Of a stretch of DNA of 5,120 nucleotides, positions 1-5,120 are shown piece after piece. The DNA is from Deltaproteobacteria bacterium. GTDB taxonomy: Bacteria > Myxococcota_A > Polyangia > HGW-17 > SLPX01. The notes beneath the pieces were generated by a model that was not told the origin of the DNA, searched no databases, and saw nothing but the letters and a program-made list of their open reading frames with translations. Where the stretch lies: positions 1 through 5,120 of the forward strand of contig JAABSF010000015.1 in the NCBI GenBank assembly GCA_011390535.1. The letters are read 5' to 3'. Position 1 is the first letter of the stretch, and the number at the start of each line of letters is the position of its first letter. Position numbers and translations under genes: made by a program.

Positions 1-1339
1 CAATGTCATCGGCGCAAGTAAACACATTGCCCTCGCATACTGTAACAACCATTGATCTCTGACACGACCAATCATCACAATCCGTGTGACCATCGCCATC
101 ATTATCTATCCCGTCGTCACATTCTTCATCCGTAGATTCCACATCTTCACATACCCCGGCGTATTGGCATGAAAAAGCCTCACAGTCGGTATAACCGTCA
201 CCATCATTGTCTATACCATCATGACACTGTTCGTAGGTGTTTTCTATGTGTTCTTCACATACACCCCGTAAAACGTCGAAGTTCAGAAAACAGCCACGGT
301 CATCACAATCTGTGTAGCCGTTCTCGTCATTGTCGTCTCCATCTGAACACTGTTCGGCGCCTGTCTCCACAAATGCTGCACAGGTCCCGGCTGCCAAAAC
401 ATCCGGATGATACAGACATGAAGGATCCTCACAGTCAGTCAGCCCAGTGCCGTTGTTATCTATCCCATCACTGCAGAGCTCCGGTGTGTTCTCGGCACAA
501 TACCCATAACCTCTACACTCCCAATCTCCACAATCATCAGGATAAACACAATTCTCAGAAGGATCGGGACAATCAGAATCATTTTCAGCCACTTCGATGT
601 CGGCTGAAGATCTGGGTAGCAAGGCATATTGATAGAAATAATCTACGACGCCCACCACCTCACCATAACAAGTCCCCACTTCAAATGCACTCAGGATATC
701 CATAAGATTATCGCGCACCACCATGCCGCCCGAAAAAACCACATCATCATAATTATTGATTTGCTCGGCACGAACGTTCAGCACTCGCACCAATACTCCT
801 TCGTAGGCTTCTCCGCCCGGATCGTTCATGATCGTCTCTGGAGATTCAACCGTTTCTGGTTCAATCGGCTCACCTTGCGCTACTATCTCTAGCGACCCGT
901 TTGCTATCTGTGTCACGGTTCTTCCAGAGCGATCATCATCCATCCCAAATTCCACCTTAACCCCTGAGACGTTGACTATGTCTCCAATTGTCACATCTGC
1001 CAATTCAGTCCCTGTGGGAAGCTGCGGCCTGTAAACACGAACACCACTGAATTCCCCACCCGTCGGTTCTTGCACCCAAATATCGCCGGTATAATCACCA
1101 TCATTGTCCACGGCGGTTACAAGCACGTTTTTTAGGTTTACCTCAGCATCCTCAGGGATAAAGTCAGCGTGGCTCTCATCTTGAAGCTGATATACAGTAT
1201 CGTCGTCTTGCTCCTGGTTGTTATTATTATTGTTATTGATGTTTTCATTACCGTTACCGCCGTCATCATCACCACAACCAAAGGCCAATAACCCGGTTAC
1301 GGCTAAAACACCAACCAGAAAACACATTTTACGTTTCAT
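1..1339 (-). CDS. Putative surface lipoprotein with OB-fold-like domains and Cys/Asp-rich repeats (C-terminus cut by window edge)
   Basis: The frame is open from ATG at 1339 to the left edge (446 codons, no stop seen), so the C-terminus is missing. Residues 1-21 form a lipoprotein signal peptide (basic MKRK, hydrophobic core, LLAFGC lipobox) with the lipidated Cys at 22; -3 is Ala rather than the preferred Leu. Next come a Gly/Asp/Asn-rich tether (23-48, seven Asn in a row at 35-41) and two beta-rich segments at about 67-158 and 177-250. Their patterns ('GDIWVQEP', 'IGDIVNVSGVKVEF', then 'YEGVLVRVLNV', 'VVGVVDYFYQYALLPRS..DI') resemble the OB-fold-like domains attached to secreted nucleases. 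A Cys-rich linker (257-281) leads into four Cys/Asp repeats (287-435). I infer an outer-membrane or surface-anchored, calcium-stabilised protein. No catalytic domain is visible, but one could lie beyond the edge. The start is supported by AAAAGGAG seven bases upstream. It follows the rplQ terminator and is probably an independent unit. Gene existence is confident; function is unknown. Confidence 0.88.
   Translation of the reverse strand, partial: MKRKMCFLVGVLAVTGLLAFGCGDDDGGNGNENINNNNNNNQEQDDDTVYQLQDESHADFIPEDAEVNLKNVLVTAVDNDGDYTGDIWVQEPTGGEFSGVRVYRPQLPTGTELADVTIGDIVNVSGVKVEFGMDDDRSGRTVTQIANGSLEIVAQGEPIEPETVESPETIMNDPGGEAYEGVLVRVLNVRAEQINNYDDVVFSGGMVVRDNLMDILSAFEVGTCYGEVVGVVDYFYQYALLPRSSADIEVAENDSDCPDPSENCVYPDDCGDWECRGYGYCAENTPELCSDGIDNNGTGLTDCEDPSCLYHPDVLAAGTCAAFVETGAEQCSDGDDNDENGYTDCDDRGCFLNFDVLRGVCEEHIENTYEQCHDGIDNDGDGYTDCEAFSCQYAGVCEDVESTDEECDDGIDNDGDGHTDCDDWSCQRSMVVTVCEGNVFTCADDI
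35..481 (-). repeat. Four Cys/Asp-rich protein repeats, E-x-C-x-D-G-x-D-N-[DN]-x-x-G-x-T-D-C type
   Basis: Within the lipoprotein, four repeats lie at about 380-481, 257-355, 149-232 and 35-127 (residues 287-320, 329-361, 370-397, 405-435). Each has Cys, then D-G-x-D-N, a G-x-T-D-C core, a further Cys 5 residues on, and usually a closing Cys 6-12 residues later. The first Cys of successive repeats are 42, 41 and 35 residues apart. Repeats 3 and 4 carry the full DNDGDG acidic loop; repeat 1 (DNNGTG) and repeat 2 (DNDENG) deviate. Such Asp loops resemble calcium-binding loops of thrombospondin type-3 or EF-hand style, and the paired Cys suggest disulfides; both are inferences. The repeats are conserved as protein but divergent as DNA, so they are not a recent tandem duplication. 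More copies may lie beyond the left edge. Confidence 0.85.
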
Positions 1340-1346
1340 CTCTTAA

Positions 1347-1354
1347 CTCCTTTT
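1347..1354 (-). promoter_or_regulatory. Ribosome binding site of the lipoprotein gene
   Basis: AAAAGGAG on the minus strand lies seven bases upstream of the ATG at 1339. It fixes this start over the second in-frame Met at residue 5, and the resulting N-terminus is a good signal peptide. Confidence 0.7.
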
Positions 1355-1378
1355 AACAAATTCAAAACAATCCATGCA

Positions 1379-1409
1379 TATATACAACCATAGTGTAACA
1401 AAAGGTCAA
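1379..1409 (-). promoter_or_regulatory. Candidate sigma70-type promoter for the lipoprotein gene
   Basis: Between the rplQ terminator and the lipoprotein start, the minus strand reads TTGACC at 1409-1404 (5 of 6 to the -35 consensus). TGTATA follows after 17 bases (1386-1381), overlapping TATATA after 19 bases (1384-1379). The -10 match is mediocre, so the exact element is uncertain. A promoter somewhere in this 80-base AT-rich gap is expected, because the upstream operon ends in a terminator. Confidence 0.35.
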
Positions 1410-1418
1410 AAAGAAAAG

Positions 1419-1455
1419 CAAAAAAAAGCGCACTCGACTAAGAGACCGAGTGCGC
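1419..1455 (-). terminator. Rho-independent terminator of the ribosomal operon, after rplQ
   Basis: On the minus strand a perfect 9-bp GC-rich stem (GCGCACTCG pairing with CGAGTGCGC, arms 1455-1447 and 1436-1428) closes a 10-base loop. It is followed at once by seven T (1427-1421), then GCTTTTC. It begins about 40 bases after the rplQ stop. The plus-strand side has only four A upstream and no T-run downstream, so it works in the minus direction. It separates the operon from the lipoprotein gene. Confidence 0.93.
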
Positions 1456-1496
1456 AAAACCTTTAAGCTCTAATTCTTGCAAAAATAGAACTATTG

Positions 1497-1958
1497 TTAT
1501 TCTTTCGCCGACTCCGCCACTTCCGCAGTCGCTTCACCTGCCTCTTCTTCAGGTAGAAGCTCGACATACGCCATCGGGGCACCATCTCCATGACGCACCA
1601 TGGCTGTCTTGATAACCCGTGTATACCCACCCGGTCTTCCGACAAAACGAGGGCCGACCTCTTCGAACAACTGCATGAGAATTTCTCTATCTCTGAGGAT
1701 CCGCTTCGCCATTCTGATATGATGAACTTTCTTCGCCCTGTCTTCTTTGCTCAGCTTCTCGGGCTCAGTTGTCAAAATATCACCAAGGGAGGTGGCCCAC
1801 GTGATTGTCTTCTCCGCTATTCTTCTCAGCTCCTTTGCTTTGGTCACAGTAGTTTTTATCCTGCCGTGCTTGATCAAAGAAGCCGTCATATTTGAAAAAA
1901 GCACTTTCCGGTGTGGAGCGGTGCGTCCTAAACGTTTTCCCGACTTTCGATGTCGCAT
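1497..1958 (-). CDS. rplQ: 50S ribosomal protein L17
   Basis: L17 binds 23S rRNA near the peptide exit tunnel of the large subunit. The family signature is clear: MRHRKSGKRLGRTAPHRK at the N-terminus, then 'IKTTVTKAKELRRIAEK' (34-50) and 'GPRFVGRPGGYTRVIKT' (102-118), then 'GDGAPMAYVEL'. At 153 residues it is longer than the 127-residue E. coli protein. The extra length is an inserted segment of about 18 residues around 57-75 and an Ala/Glu-rich acidic tail (137-153), both plausible lineage variation. The start codon is ATG, with AAGGG seven bases upstream, a modest ribosome site. It is the last gene of the operon, about 66 bases after rpoA, and is followed by the strong terminator. Confidence 0.98.
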   Translation of the reverse strand: MRHRKSGKRLGRTAPHRKVLFSNMTASLIKHGRIKTTVTKAKELRRIAEKTITWATSLGDILTTEPEKLSKEDRAKKVHHIRMAKRILRDREILMQLFEEVGPRFVGRPGGYTRVIKTAMVRHGDGAPMAYVELLPEEEAGEATAEVAESAKE

Positions 1959-1984
1959 CTCGAAACCCTTTTTTACAATGGAAA

Positions 1985-2007
1985 CATCTTTTTAATCTTA
2001 AAAGATG
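1985..2007 (-). repeat. Inverted repeat in the rpoA-rplQ gap
   Basis: The minus strand has a perfect 8-bp inverted repeat, CATCTTTT and AAAAGATG, around a 7-base loop. It sits between the rpoA stop (2025) and the rplQ start (1958), just upstream of the rplQ ribosome site. The stem is AT-rich and is followed by TTTCC, not a T-run, so it is not a convincing terminator. It could be an mRNA hairpin that tunes L17 translation or RNA decay, or it could be chance in AT-rich sequence. Confidence 0.4.
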
Positions 2008-2024
2008 CAGTTTTTAAACACAAA

Positions 2025-3068
2025 CTACTCGGTTGTTTGTGTTTCTCTCTTAACAACTTCTTCCTGCAATCCATCCAGCTTCATACCCAAACCTAAACCC
2101 ATATCATTCAAAATTTCTTTGATTTCCTTCAGAGATTTTCGTCCGAAGTTTTTTGTCTTGAGCATATCCTGTTCAGTTTTTTGAACAAGCTGGTAAATGT
2201 ACTTTATATTGGCATTTTTCAAACAGTTGGCGGATCGAACAGACAGCTCTAACTCCTCTACTGATTTGAAAAGATATTCGTTCAAATGCTCCAGTTTCCC
2301 GGGTTCTTCTTCTTCTGTGGGCTCTTGAGGTTCATCAAAATTGATAAATATCTGTAGCTGTTCTTTCAAGATCTTGGCAGAAAAAGCAACCGCATCCTCC
2401 GGCTTAATGCTCCCATTTGACCAAACTTCAAGAACCAATTTATCATAATCTGTTCTCTGCCCTACTCGAGCATTGGTCACGTTGTAATTGACCTTTCTTA
2501 TCGGACTGAAAACAGCATCGATAGGTATTGCATCAACACCAAGGCCTGTTTCACTTCGTTCCTCGGCTGAAATATAGGCTCTGCCTATCTGTACCATCAG
2601 CTCAGCACGAAACCTTGCGTTTCTGTTACTCAAGGTGCAAATGTGGTGAGAAGGATTCAGAACTTCTACACCTGAAACTATCTGAATGTCACCAGCGGTT
2701 ACAGTGCCCTCACCTTCTCGATCAATTATCAGAATCTTCGGCCCCAAGTCATCCATTTTTATCAAGACACCCTTTAAATTGAGGATGATATCCATCACAT
2801 CTTCCACAATGTCGGGCATATTCGCAAACTCGTGGACAACACCGTCTATCTTCGCCGCTGTGATCGCTGCTCCTTGCAAAGAGCTTAGAAGTATTCGACG
2901 CAAGCTGTTTCCAACTGTCAACCCAAACCCTCTCTCTAGAGGCTCACAAACAAACTTGCCATAGGTGGGCGACAGGCTCTCCGTCTCCACTTCAAGCCTC
3001 TTTGGACAAATCAGGTCTCTCCAGTTTTTCACGTACCAACTTGGAATGGTCTGTGAATTCATGGGCAT
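2025..3068 (-). CDS. rpoA: DNA-directed RNA polymerase subunit alpha
   Basis: Alpha dimerises to nucleate assembly of core RNA polymerase, and its C-terminal domain contacts UP elements and activators. The N-terminal domain (about 22-245) holds the conserved 'EPLERGFGLTVGNSLRRILLSS' stretch (42-63); R57/R58 align with E. coli R44/R45, at the assembly face. An acidic linker (245-260, EEEE) leads to the C-terminal domain (about 265-333), with 'VRSANCLK' and 'KNFGRKSLKEIKEIL'. R278, N281, C282, K284 and G309-K311-S312 match E. coli DNA-contact positions R265, N268, C269, K271, G296, K298 and S299, an offset of 13. At 347 residues it is a little longer than the E. coli protein (329), chiefly from the N-terminal extension. 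The start is ATG at 3068 with GGGAGG nine bases upstream; the next in-frame ATG, two codons on, would be 15 bases away. Confidence 0.98.
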   Translation of the reverse strand: MPMNSQTIPSWYVKNWRDLICPKRLEVETESLSPTYGKFVCEPLERGFGLTVGNSLRRILLSSLQGAAITAAKIDGVVHEFANMPDIVEDVMDIILNLKGVLIKMDDLGPKILIIDREGEGTVTAGDIQIVSGVEVLNPSHHICTLSNRNARFRAELMVQIGRAYISAEERSETGLGVDAIPIDAVFSPIRKVNYNVTNARVGQRTDYDKLVLEVWSNGSIKPEDAVAFSAKILKEQLQIFINFDEPQEPTEEEEPGKLEHLNEYLFKSVEELELSVRSANCLKNANIKYIYQLVQKTEQDMLKTKNFGRKSLKEIKEILNDMGLGLGMKLDGLQEEVVKRETQTTE

Positions 3069-3077
3069 ATTTTTTTG

Positions 3078-3083
3078 CCTCCC
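3078..3083 (-). promoter_or_regulatory. Ribosome binding site of rpoA
   Basis: GGGAGG on the minus strand lies nine bases before ATG 3068. It favours the first of the two closely spaced in-frame ATGs (3068 and 3062). Confidence 0.7.
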
Positions 3084-3141
3084 TCAACTCGCTTTTTCTC
3101 GAATGCAGTACTATCCAATCTTTTAAGGATTCTATAAACTG

Positions 3142-3771
3142 CTACTTCGAGTAGAGTTCCACGATGAGCTGCTCCCTGATAGGAGTCGTGATATCATCTC
3201 TTGTGGGCAACGCTTTTACCCTGCCCTTGAAATTTTCTTTTTCCAGTTCCAGCCACGCAGGCACTCCTCTTCGATCGACGCCGCTCAAAGCATCGGTGAT
3301 CTTGCCTACTTCCCGCTTCTTTTCAAGGACCTCTATCTCATCATTTTCAGACACCAGGAAAGATGGAATGTTTACTCTCTTCCCATTGACCTTGAAATGT
3401 CGGTGCAATAACAATTGTCGAGCTTCTGCGCGGTCACAAGCAAACCCTAGCCTGTAGATTGCGTTATCCAACCTTCGCTCCAATAAGCTCATAAGGTTTT
3501 CGCCTGTGACCCCTTTCATACGGGCGGCTTTTACATAGTAAGCCTTGAACTGCTTTTCCGCCAGCCCATACATTCTCTTAACTTTTTGTTTCTCTCGAAG
3601 CTGCTCTCCGTAGTCAGATGCTTTTCTCCGTCGCCTTTGACCATGCTGACCGGGCGGATATCCTCTCCGTTCGTAAGCGCATTTGTCTGTATAACAACGC
3701 TCTCCTTTGAGGAACAACTTCTCTTCTTCTCTTCGGCAAAGCCGACATACAGGCCCTGTATAACGCGCCAT
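3142..3771 (-). CDS. rpsD: 30S ribosomal protein S4 (zinc-binding type)
   Basis: S4 is a primary 16S rRNA binder that starts assembly of the 30S body, and in some bacteria it represses its own operon. The protein is 209 residues. The N-terminal zinc site is intact (C9, C12, C26, C31, spacing CX2C-X13-CX4C), matching the C+ form known from Thermus thermophilus. The S4 RNA-binding domain follows at about 97-160 ('LERRLDNAIYRLGFACDRAEARQL', with 'FKVNGKRVNIPS'). It ends with the family's 'PIREQLIVELYSK'. The start is ATG 3771, giving MARYTGPVC as in homologues, with AAGGAG five bases upstream. The frame is open upstream to 3816, but that would add 15 residues inside the end of rpsK. Its ribosome site touches the rpsK stop codon, which suggests translational coupling. 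It lies between rpsK and rpoA, the common alpha-operon order. Confidence 0.98.
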   Translation of the reverse strand: MARYTGPVCRLCRREEEKLFLKGERCYTDKCAYERRGYPPGQHGQRRRRKASDYGEQLREKQKVKRMYGLAEKQFKAYYVKAARMKGVTGENLMSLLERRLDNAIYRLGFACDRAEARQLLLHRHFKVNGKRVNIPSFLVSENDEIEVLEKKREVGKITDALSGVDRRGVPAWLELEKENFKGRVKALPTRDDITTPIREQLIVELYSK

Positions 3772-3776
3772 GGTAG

Positions 3777-3782
3777 CTCCTT
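3777..3782 (-). promoter_or_regulatory. Ribosome binding site of rpsD, overlapping the rpsK stop codon
   Basis: AAGGAG on the minus strand lies five bases before ATG 3771. It decides the rpsD start against the upstream ATG at 3816, which has no reason to be used. Its first base is also the last base of the rpsK TGA stop. Confidence 0.75.
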
Positions 3783-4174
3783 CAAACCCTTCGCCGTTTT
3801 GGCGGACGACATCCATTATGAGGAATCGGTGTCACATCTCGAATAAACGTAATCCGAAAACCGGCGGATTGAACTCCGCGCAATGCAGATTCCCTACCGG
3901 CACCAGGACCTTTAAGAAACACCGAAACCGTCTTGACTCCGTGTTCTTTGGCTTTATTCGCAGCATCTTCACCAGCTAACTGTGCAGCAAAAGGAGTTGA
4001 TTTTCTCGACCCCTTAAAGCCCCGACAACCTGAACTCGACCATGAAATAACATTCCCGGAAGGGTCCGTAATTGTCACAACCGTATTATTAAAGGTGGAC
4101 CTTATATTCGCCACACCAACCGGTATGTTTTTTCTAACTCTTTTTTTGGTAACCCTACGTTTAGGTTTCGCCAT
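3782..4174 (-). CDS. rpsK: 30S ribosomal protein S11
   Basis: S11 sits on the platform of the small subunit near the E site and helps form the mRNA exit region. At 130 residues it has the normal family length. The basic N-terminus (KPKRRVTKKRVRK) precedes the family core: 'IRSTFNNTVVTITDPSGN' (24-41), 'KGSRKSTPFAAQLAGEDAA' (54-72), 'VFLKGPGAGRESALRG' (85-100) and the 'IRDVTPIPHNGCRPPKRRRV' tail (111-130). The N120-G121 pair matches the site of a known isoaspartate in E. coli S11. The start is ATG 4174, 31 bases after the rpsM stop. Upstream sequence is AG-rich (GAGAGAGAAAACGAG) without a strong ribosome site, so coupling to rpsM translation is possible. The stop TGA (3784-3782) touches the rpsD ribosome site. 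Confidence 0.98.
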   Translation of the reverse strand: MAKPKRRVTKKRVRKNIPVGVANIRSTFNNTVVTITDPSGNVISWSSSGCRGFKGSRKSTPFAAQLAGEDAANKAKEHGVKTVSVFLKGPGAGRESALRGVQSAGFRITFIRDVTPIPHNGCRPPKRRRV

Positions 4175-4205
4175 GACTCGTTTTCTCTCTCTTCTTTCTG
4201 AATAC

Positions 4206-4571
4206 CTACCGCTTTCTTATCATGCCCCTCCTGGGGCCTTTCCGCGTTCTCGCATTAGTGTGAGTTCTCTGACCTCTCACAGGAAGCCCTCTTCTGTGCC
4301 TCAACCCCCTATAACAACCTAGATCCATCAAACGCTTGATGTTCATGGCCGTCTCCCGCCTGAGATCACCCTCTACTGTATAATGCTCATCCATCAACTG
4401 CCGTATACGTCGGCTTTGATCTTCCGAAAGCTCGTCGGACTTTGTCTCCGGATCTACTTGCGCCTTTTGGCAAATCTCCAGAGCCCTGGTCCGACCAACA
4501 CCGAAAATCGAAGTCAGCGCTATCTTCATTCTCTTGTTGCGCGGCAGGTCAACTCCTGCAATACGAACCAC
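4206..4571 (-). CDS. rpsM: 30S ribosomal protein S13
   Basis: S13 lies in the head of the small subunit, contacts 16S rRNA and forms inter-subunit bridges with the large subunit. At 121 residues it has typical length. It begins 'VRIAGVDLPRNKRMKIALTSI' in essence (residues 2-22), has 'IFGVGRTRALEIC' (22-34) for the helix-two-turn-helix region, and carries the conserved tail 'GLRHRRGLPVRGQRTHTNAR' (89-108), followed by a basic end. The start is GTG at 4571, not ATG, supported by AAAGGAG seven bases upstream and by the family's N-terminus. It lies 39 bases after the rpmJ stop and 31 before rpsK. Confidence 0.98.
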   Translation of the reverse strand: MVRIAGVDLPRNKRMKIALTSIFGVGRTRALEICQKAQVDPETKSDELSEDQSRRIRQLMDEHYTVEGDLRRETAMNIKRLMDLGCYRGLRHRRGLPVRGQRTHTNARTRKGPRRGMIRKR

Positions 4572-4578
4572 TTTAAGT

Positions 4579-4585
4579 CTCCTTT
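4579..4585 (-). promoter_or_regulatory. Ribosome binding site that supports the GTG start of rpsM
   Basis: AAAGGAG on the minus strand lies seven bases before GTG 4571. It is a near-perfect Shine-Dalgarno and settles the unusual start codon. Confidence 0.75.
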
Positions 4586-4610
4586 CTAATGCACAAAACC
4601 TTTGGTTATA

Positions 4611-4724
4611 TCAACCTTGTCTTTGTTTGTGCCTAGGATCTTTGCAAATCACTCTGACTACGCCTCTGCGTTTAATCAGCTTGCATTTTTCACATATCTT
4701 TTTTACTGAAGCTCTTACTTTCAT
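4611..4724 (-). CDS. rpmJ: 50S ribosomal protein L36 (zinc-binding type)
   Basis: L36 is the smallest ribosomal protein and binds 23S rRNA with a zinc ribbon. The 37-residue protein reads MKVRASVKKICEKCKLIKRR, then 'GVVRVICKDPRHKQRQG', nearly the family consensus. The zinc ligands C11, C14, C27 and H32 are all present, so this is the C+ form rather than a zinc-independent paralogue. The start is ATG 4724, with GAGGTGG five bases or so upstream; the stop is TGA at 4613-4611. It lies 14 bases after map and 39 before rpsM, its usual place in the alpha operon. Confidence 0.97.
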   Translation of the reverse strand: MKVRASVKKICEKCKLIKRRGVVRVICKDPRHKQRQG

Positions 4725-4738
4725 AAGCCACCTCTCTC

Positions 4739-5120
4739 TCAAAGCCTGCTGAGCACATAAGGCCCATTTTCAGTGAGGGCCACAGAGTGCTCAAAATGGG
4801 CGGACAGCATACGATCCCTTGTGACGGCTGTCCAGCCATCATTCAACACTTCAACTTCATGAGTTCCTATATTCACCATGGGCTCTATAGCAATTACCAG
4901 CCCTTTTCTAAGCCTCATTCCGCGTCCGGGCCTTCCATAATTAGGAACTTGCGGATCTTCATGCATCGAAGATCCGATCCCATGGCCCACGAAATACCGC
5001 ACCACCGAAAAACCTTTCTCCTCAACGTGTCTCTGAACAGCATATCCGATGTCTTGCAAACGATTGCCGCAAATAACAGCTTCAATGCCTCTTCCGAGCG
5101 CTTCTTCCGTCGTCTTTATA
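4739..5120 (-). CDS. map: Methionine aminopeptidase type I, C-terminal part (N-terminus cut by window edge)
   Basis: The enzyme removes the initiator methionine from nascent proteins and needs two divalent metal ions. The frame is open to the right edge; 126 residues are visible, so roughly half of a typical 250-264-residue enzyme lies outside. Conserved features in order are 'TEEALGRGIEAV.CGNRLQDIG', GHGIG (catalytic-site His near 4984), 'MHEDPQVPNYG' (His near 4963), 'VIAIEPMVNIG' (metal-ligand Glu near 4885) and 'AHFEHSVALTENGP' (metal-ligand Glu near 4792). The two metal-binding Asp and the first active-site His must lie beyond the edge. The TTG at 5059 is an internal Leu codon, not a start. 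The stop TGA is 14 bases before rpmJ, in the usual map-rpmJ order. Confidence 0.97.
   Translation of the reverse strand, partial: IKTTEEALGRGIEAVICGNRLQDIGYAVQRHVEEKGFSVVRYFVGHGIGSSMHEDPQVPNYGRPGRGMRLRKGLVIAIEPMVNIGTHEVEVLNDGWTAVTRDRMLSAHFEHSVALTENGPYVLSRL

Noticed and set aside
35..481. CRISPR-like or tandem DNA repeat
   Set aside because: The periodicity is in the protein; the DNA copies differ at many positions, have unequal spacing, and form one open frame.
169..705. Long plus-strand open frame of 178 codons
   Set aside because: It lies opposite the lipoprotein frame, is rich in His, Arg and Ser with no recognisable domain, and has no good ribosome site. The minus-strand frame has a signal peptide and clear repeats.
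1463..1645. Small minus-strand frame overlapping the rplQ end
   Set aside because: It overlaps rplQ in another frame, has no homology I recognise, and its Lys/Arg-rich end comes from out-of-frame reading of the L17 tail.
3772..3816. A longer rpsD starting at ATG 3816
   Set aside because: The extra 15 residues overlap the rpsK coding end, resemble no S4 N-terminus, and the AAGGAG site points to ATG 3771.
4572..4610. S4-binding autoregulatory pseudoknot upstream of rpsM, as in the E. coli alpha operon
   Set aside because: The gap is only 39 bases, and I could not make out the nested pairings of that element by eye. A structure search would be needed to support it.
4739..5059. TTG 5059 as the map start
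   Set aside because: The frame continues upstream with conserved methionine aminopeptidase sequence to the window edge, so the TTG is an internal Leu codon.

Overview
The window is a block of minus-strand genes and reads as the distal end of the large ribosomal-protein operon of a Gram-negative bacterium, followed by an unrelated surface-lipoprotein gene. In transcription order (right to left) it holds map (3' part only), rpmJ (L36), rpsM (S13), rpsK (S11), rpsD (S4), rpoA (RNA polymerase alpha) and rplQ (L17). A strong intrinsic terminator follows, then a lipoprotein gene that runs off the left edge. All eight coding regions are on the minus strand; I found no convincing plus-strand gene, tRNA, rRNA, mobile element or CRISPR array.

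Organism: gene order and protein sequences point to a bacterium of the old Deltaproteobacteria grade (Myxococcota, Bradymonadota or a relative). Three things suggest this: the alpha-subunit N-terminus of the 'NWRDLI.PKRLEVE' type, the lengthened L17, and the lipoprotein with Asn/Asp-rich tether and Cys/Asp-rich 'DGIDNDGDG.TDC' repeats, a style I associate with large predatory or social members of these lineages. This is inference from remembered sequences, not from a search.

Region 4739-5120: C-terminal part of methionine aminopeptidase. Region 1497-4724: the S13-S11-S4-alpha-L17 cluster with L36 in front, with gaps of 10 to about 73 nt, presumably co-transcribed. infA, which often lies between map and rpmJ, is absent: only 14 nt separate the two. 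Region 1419-1455: Rho-independent terminator. Region 1340-1418: short AT-rich promoter and leader region for the next gene. Region 1-1339: a 446-codon open segment of a lipoprotein with a signal peptide, Asn-rich tether, two probable OB-fold-like domains and at least four Cys/Asp-rich probable calcium-binding repeats. Its stop codon lies beyond the left edge.

The ribosomal part is ordinary housekeeping sequence. The only part with real novelty potential is the lipoprotein, whose exact function is unknown. I found no convincing new multi-gene system.
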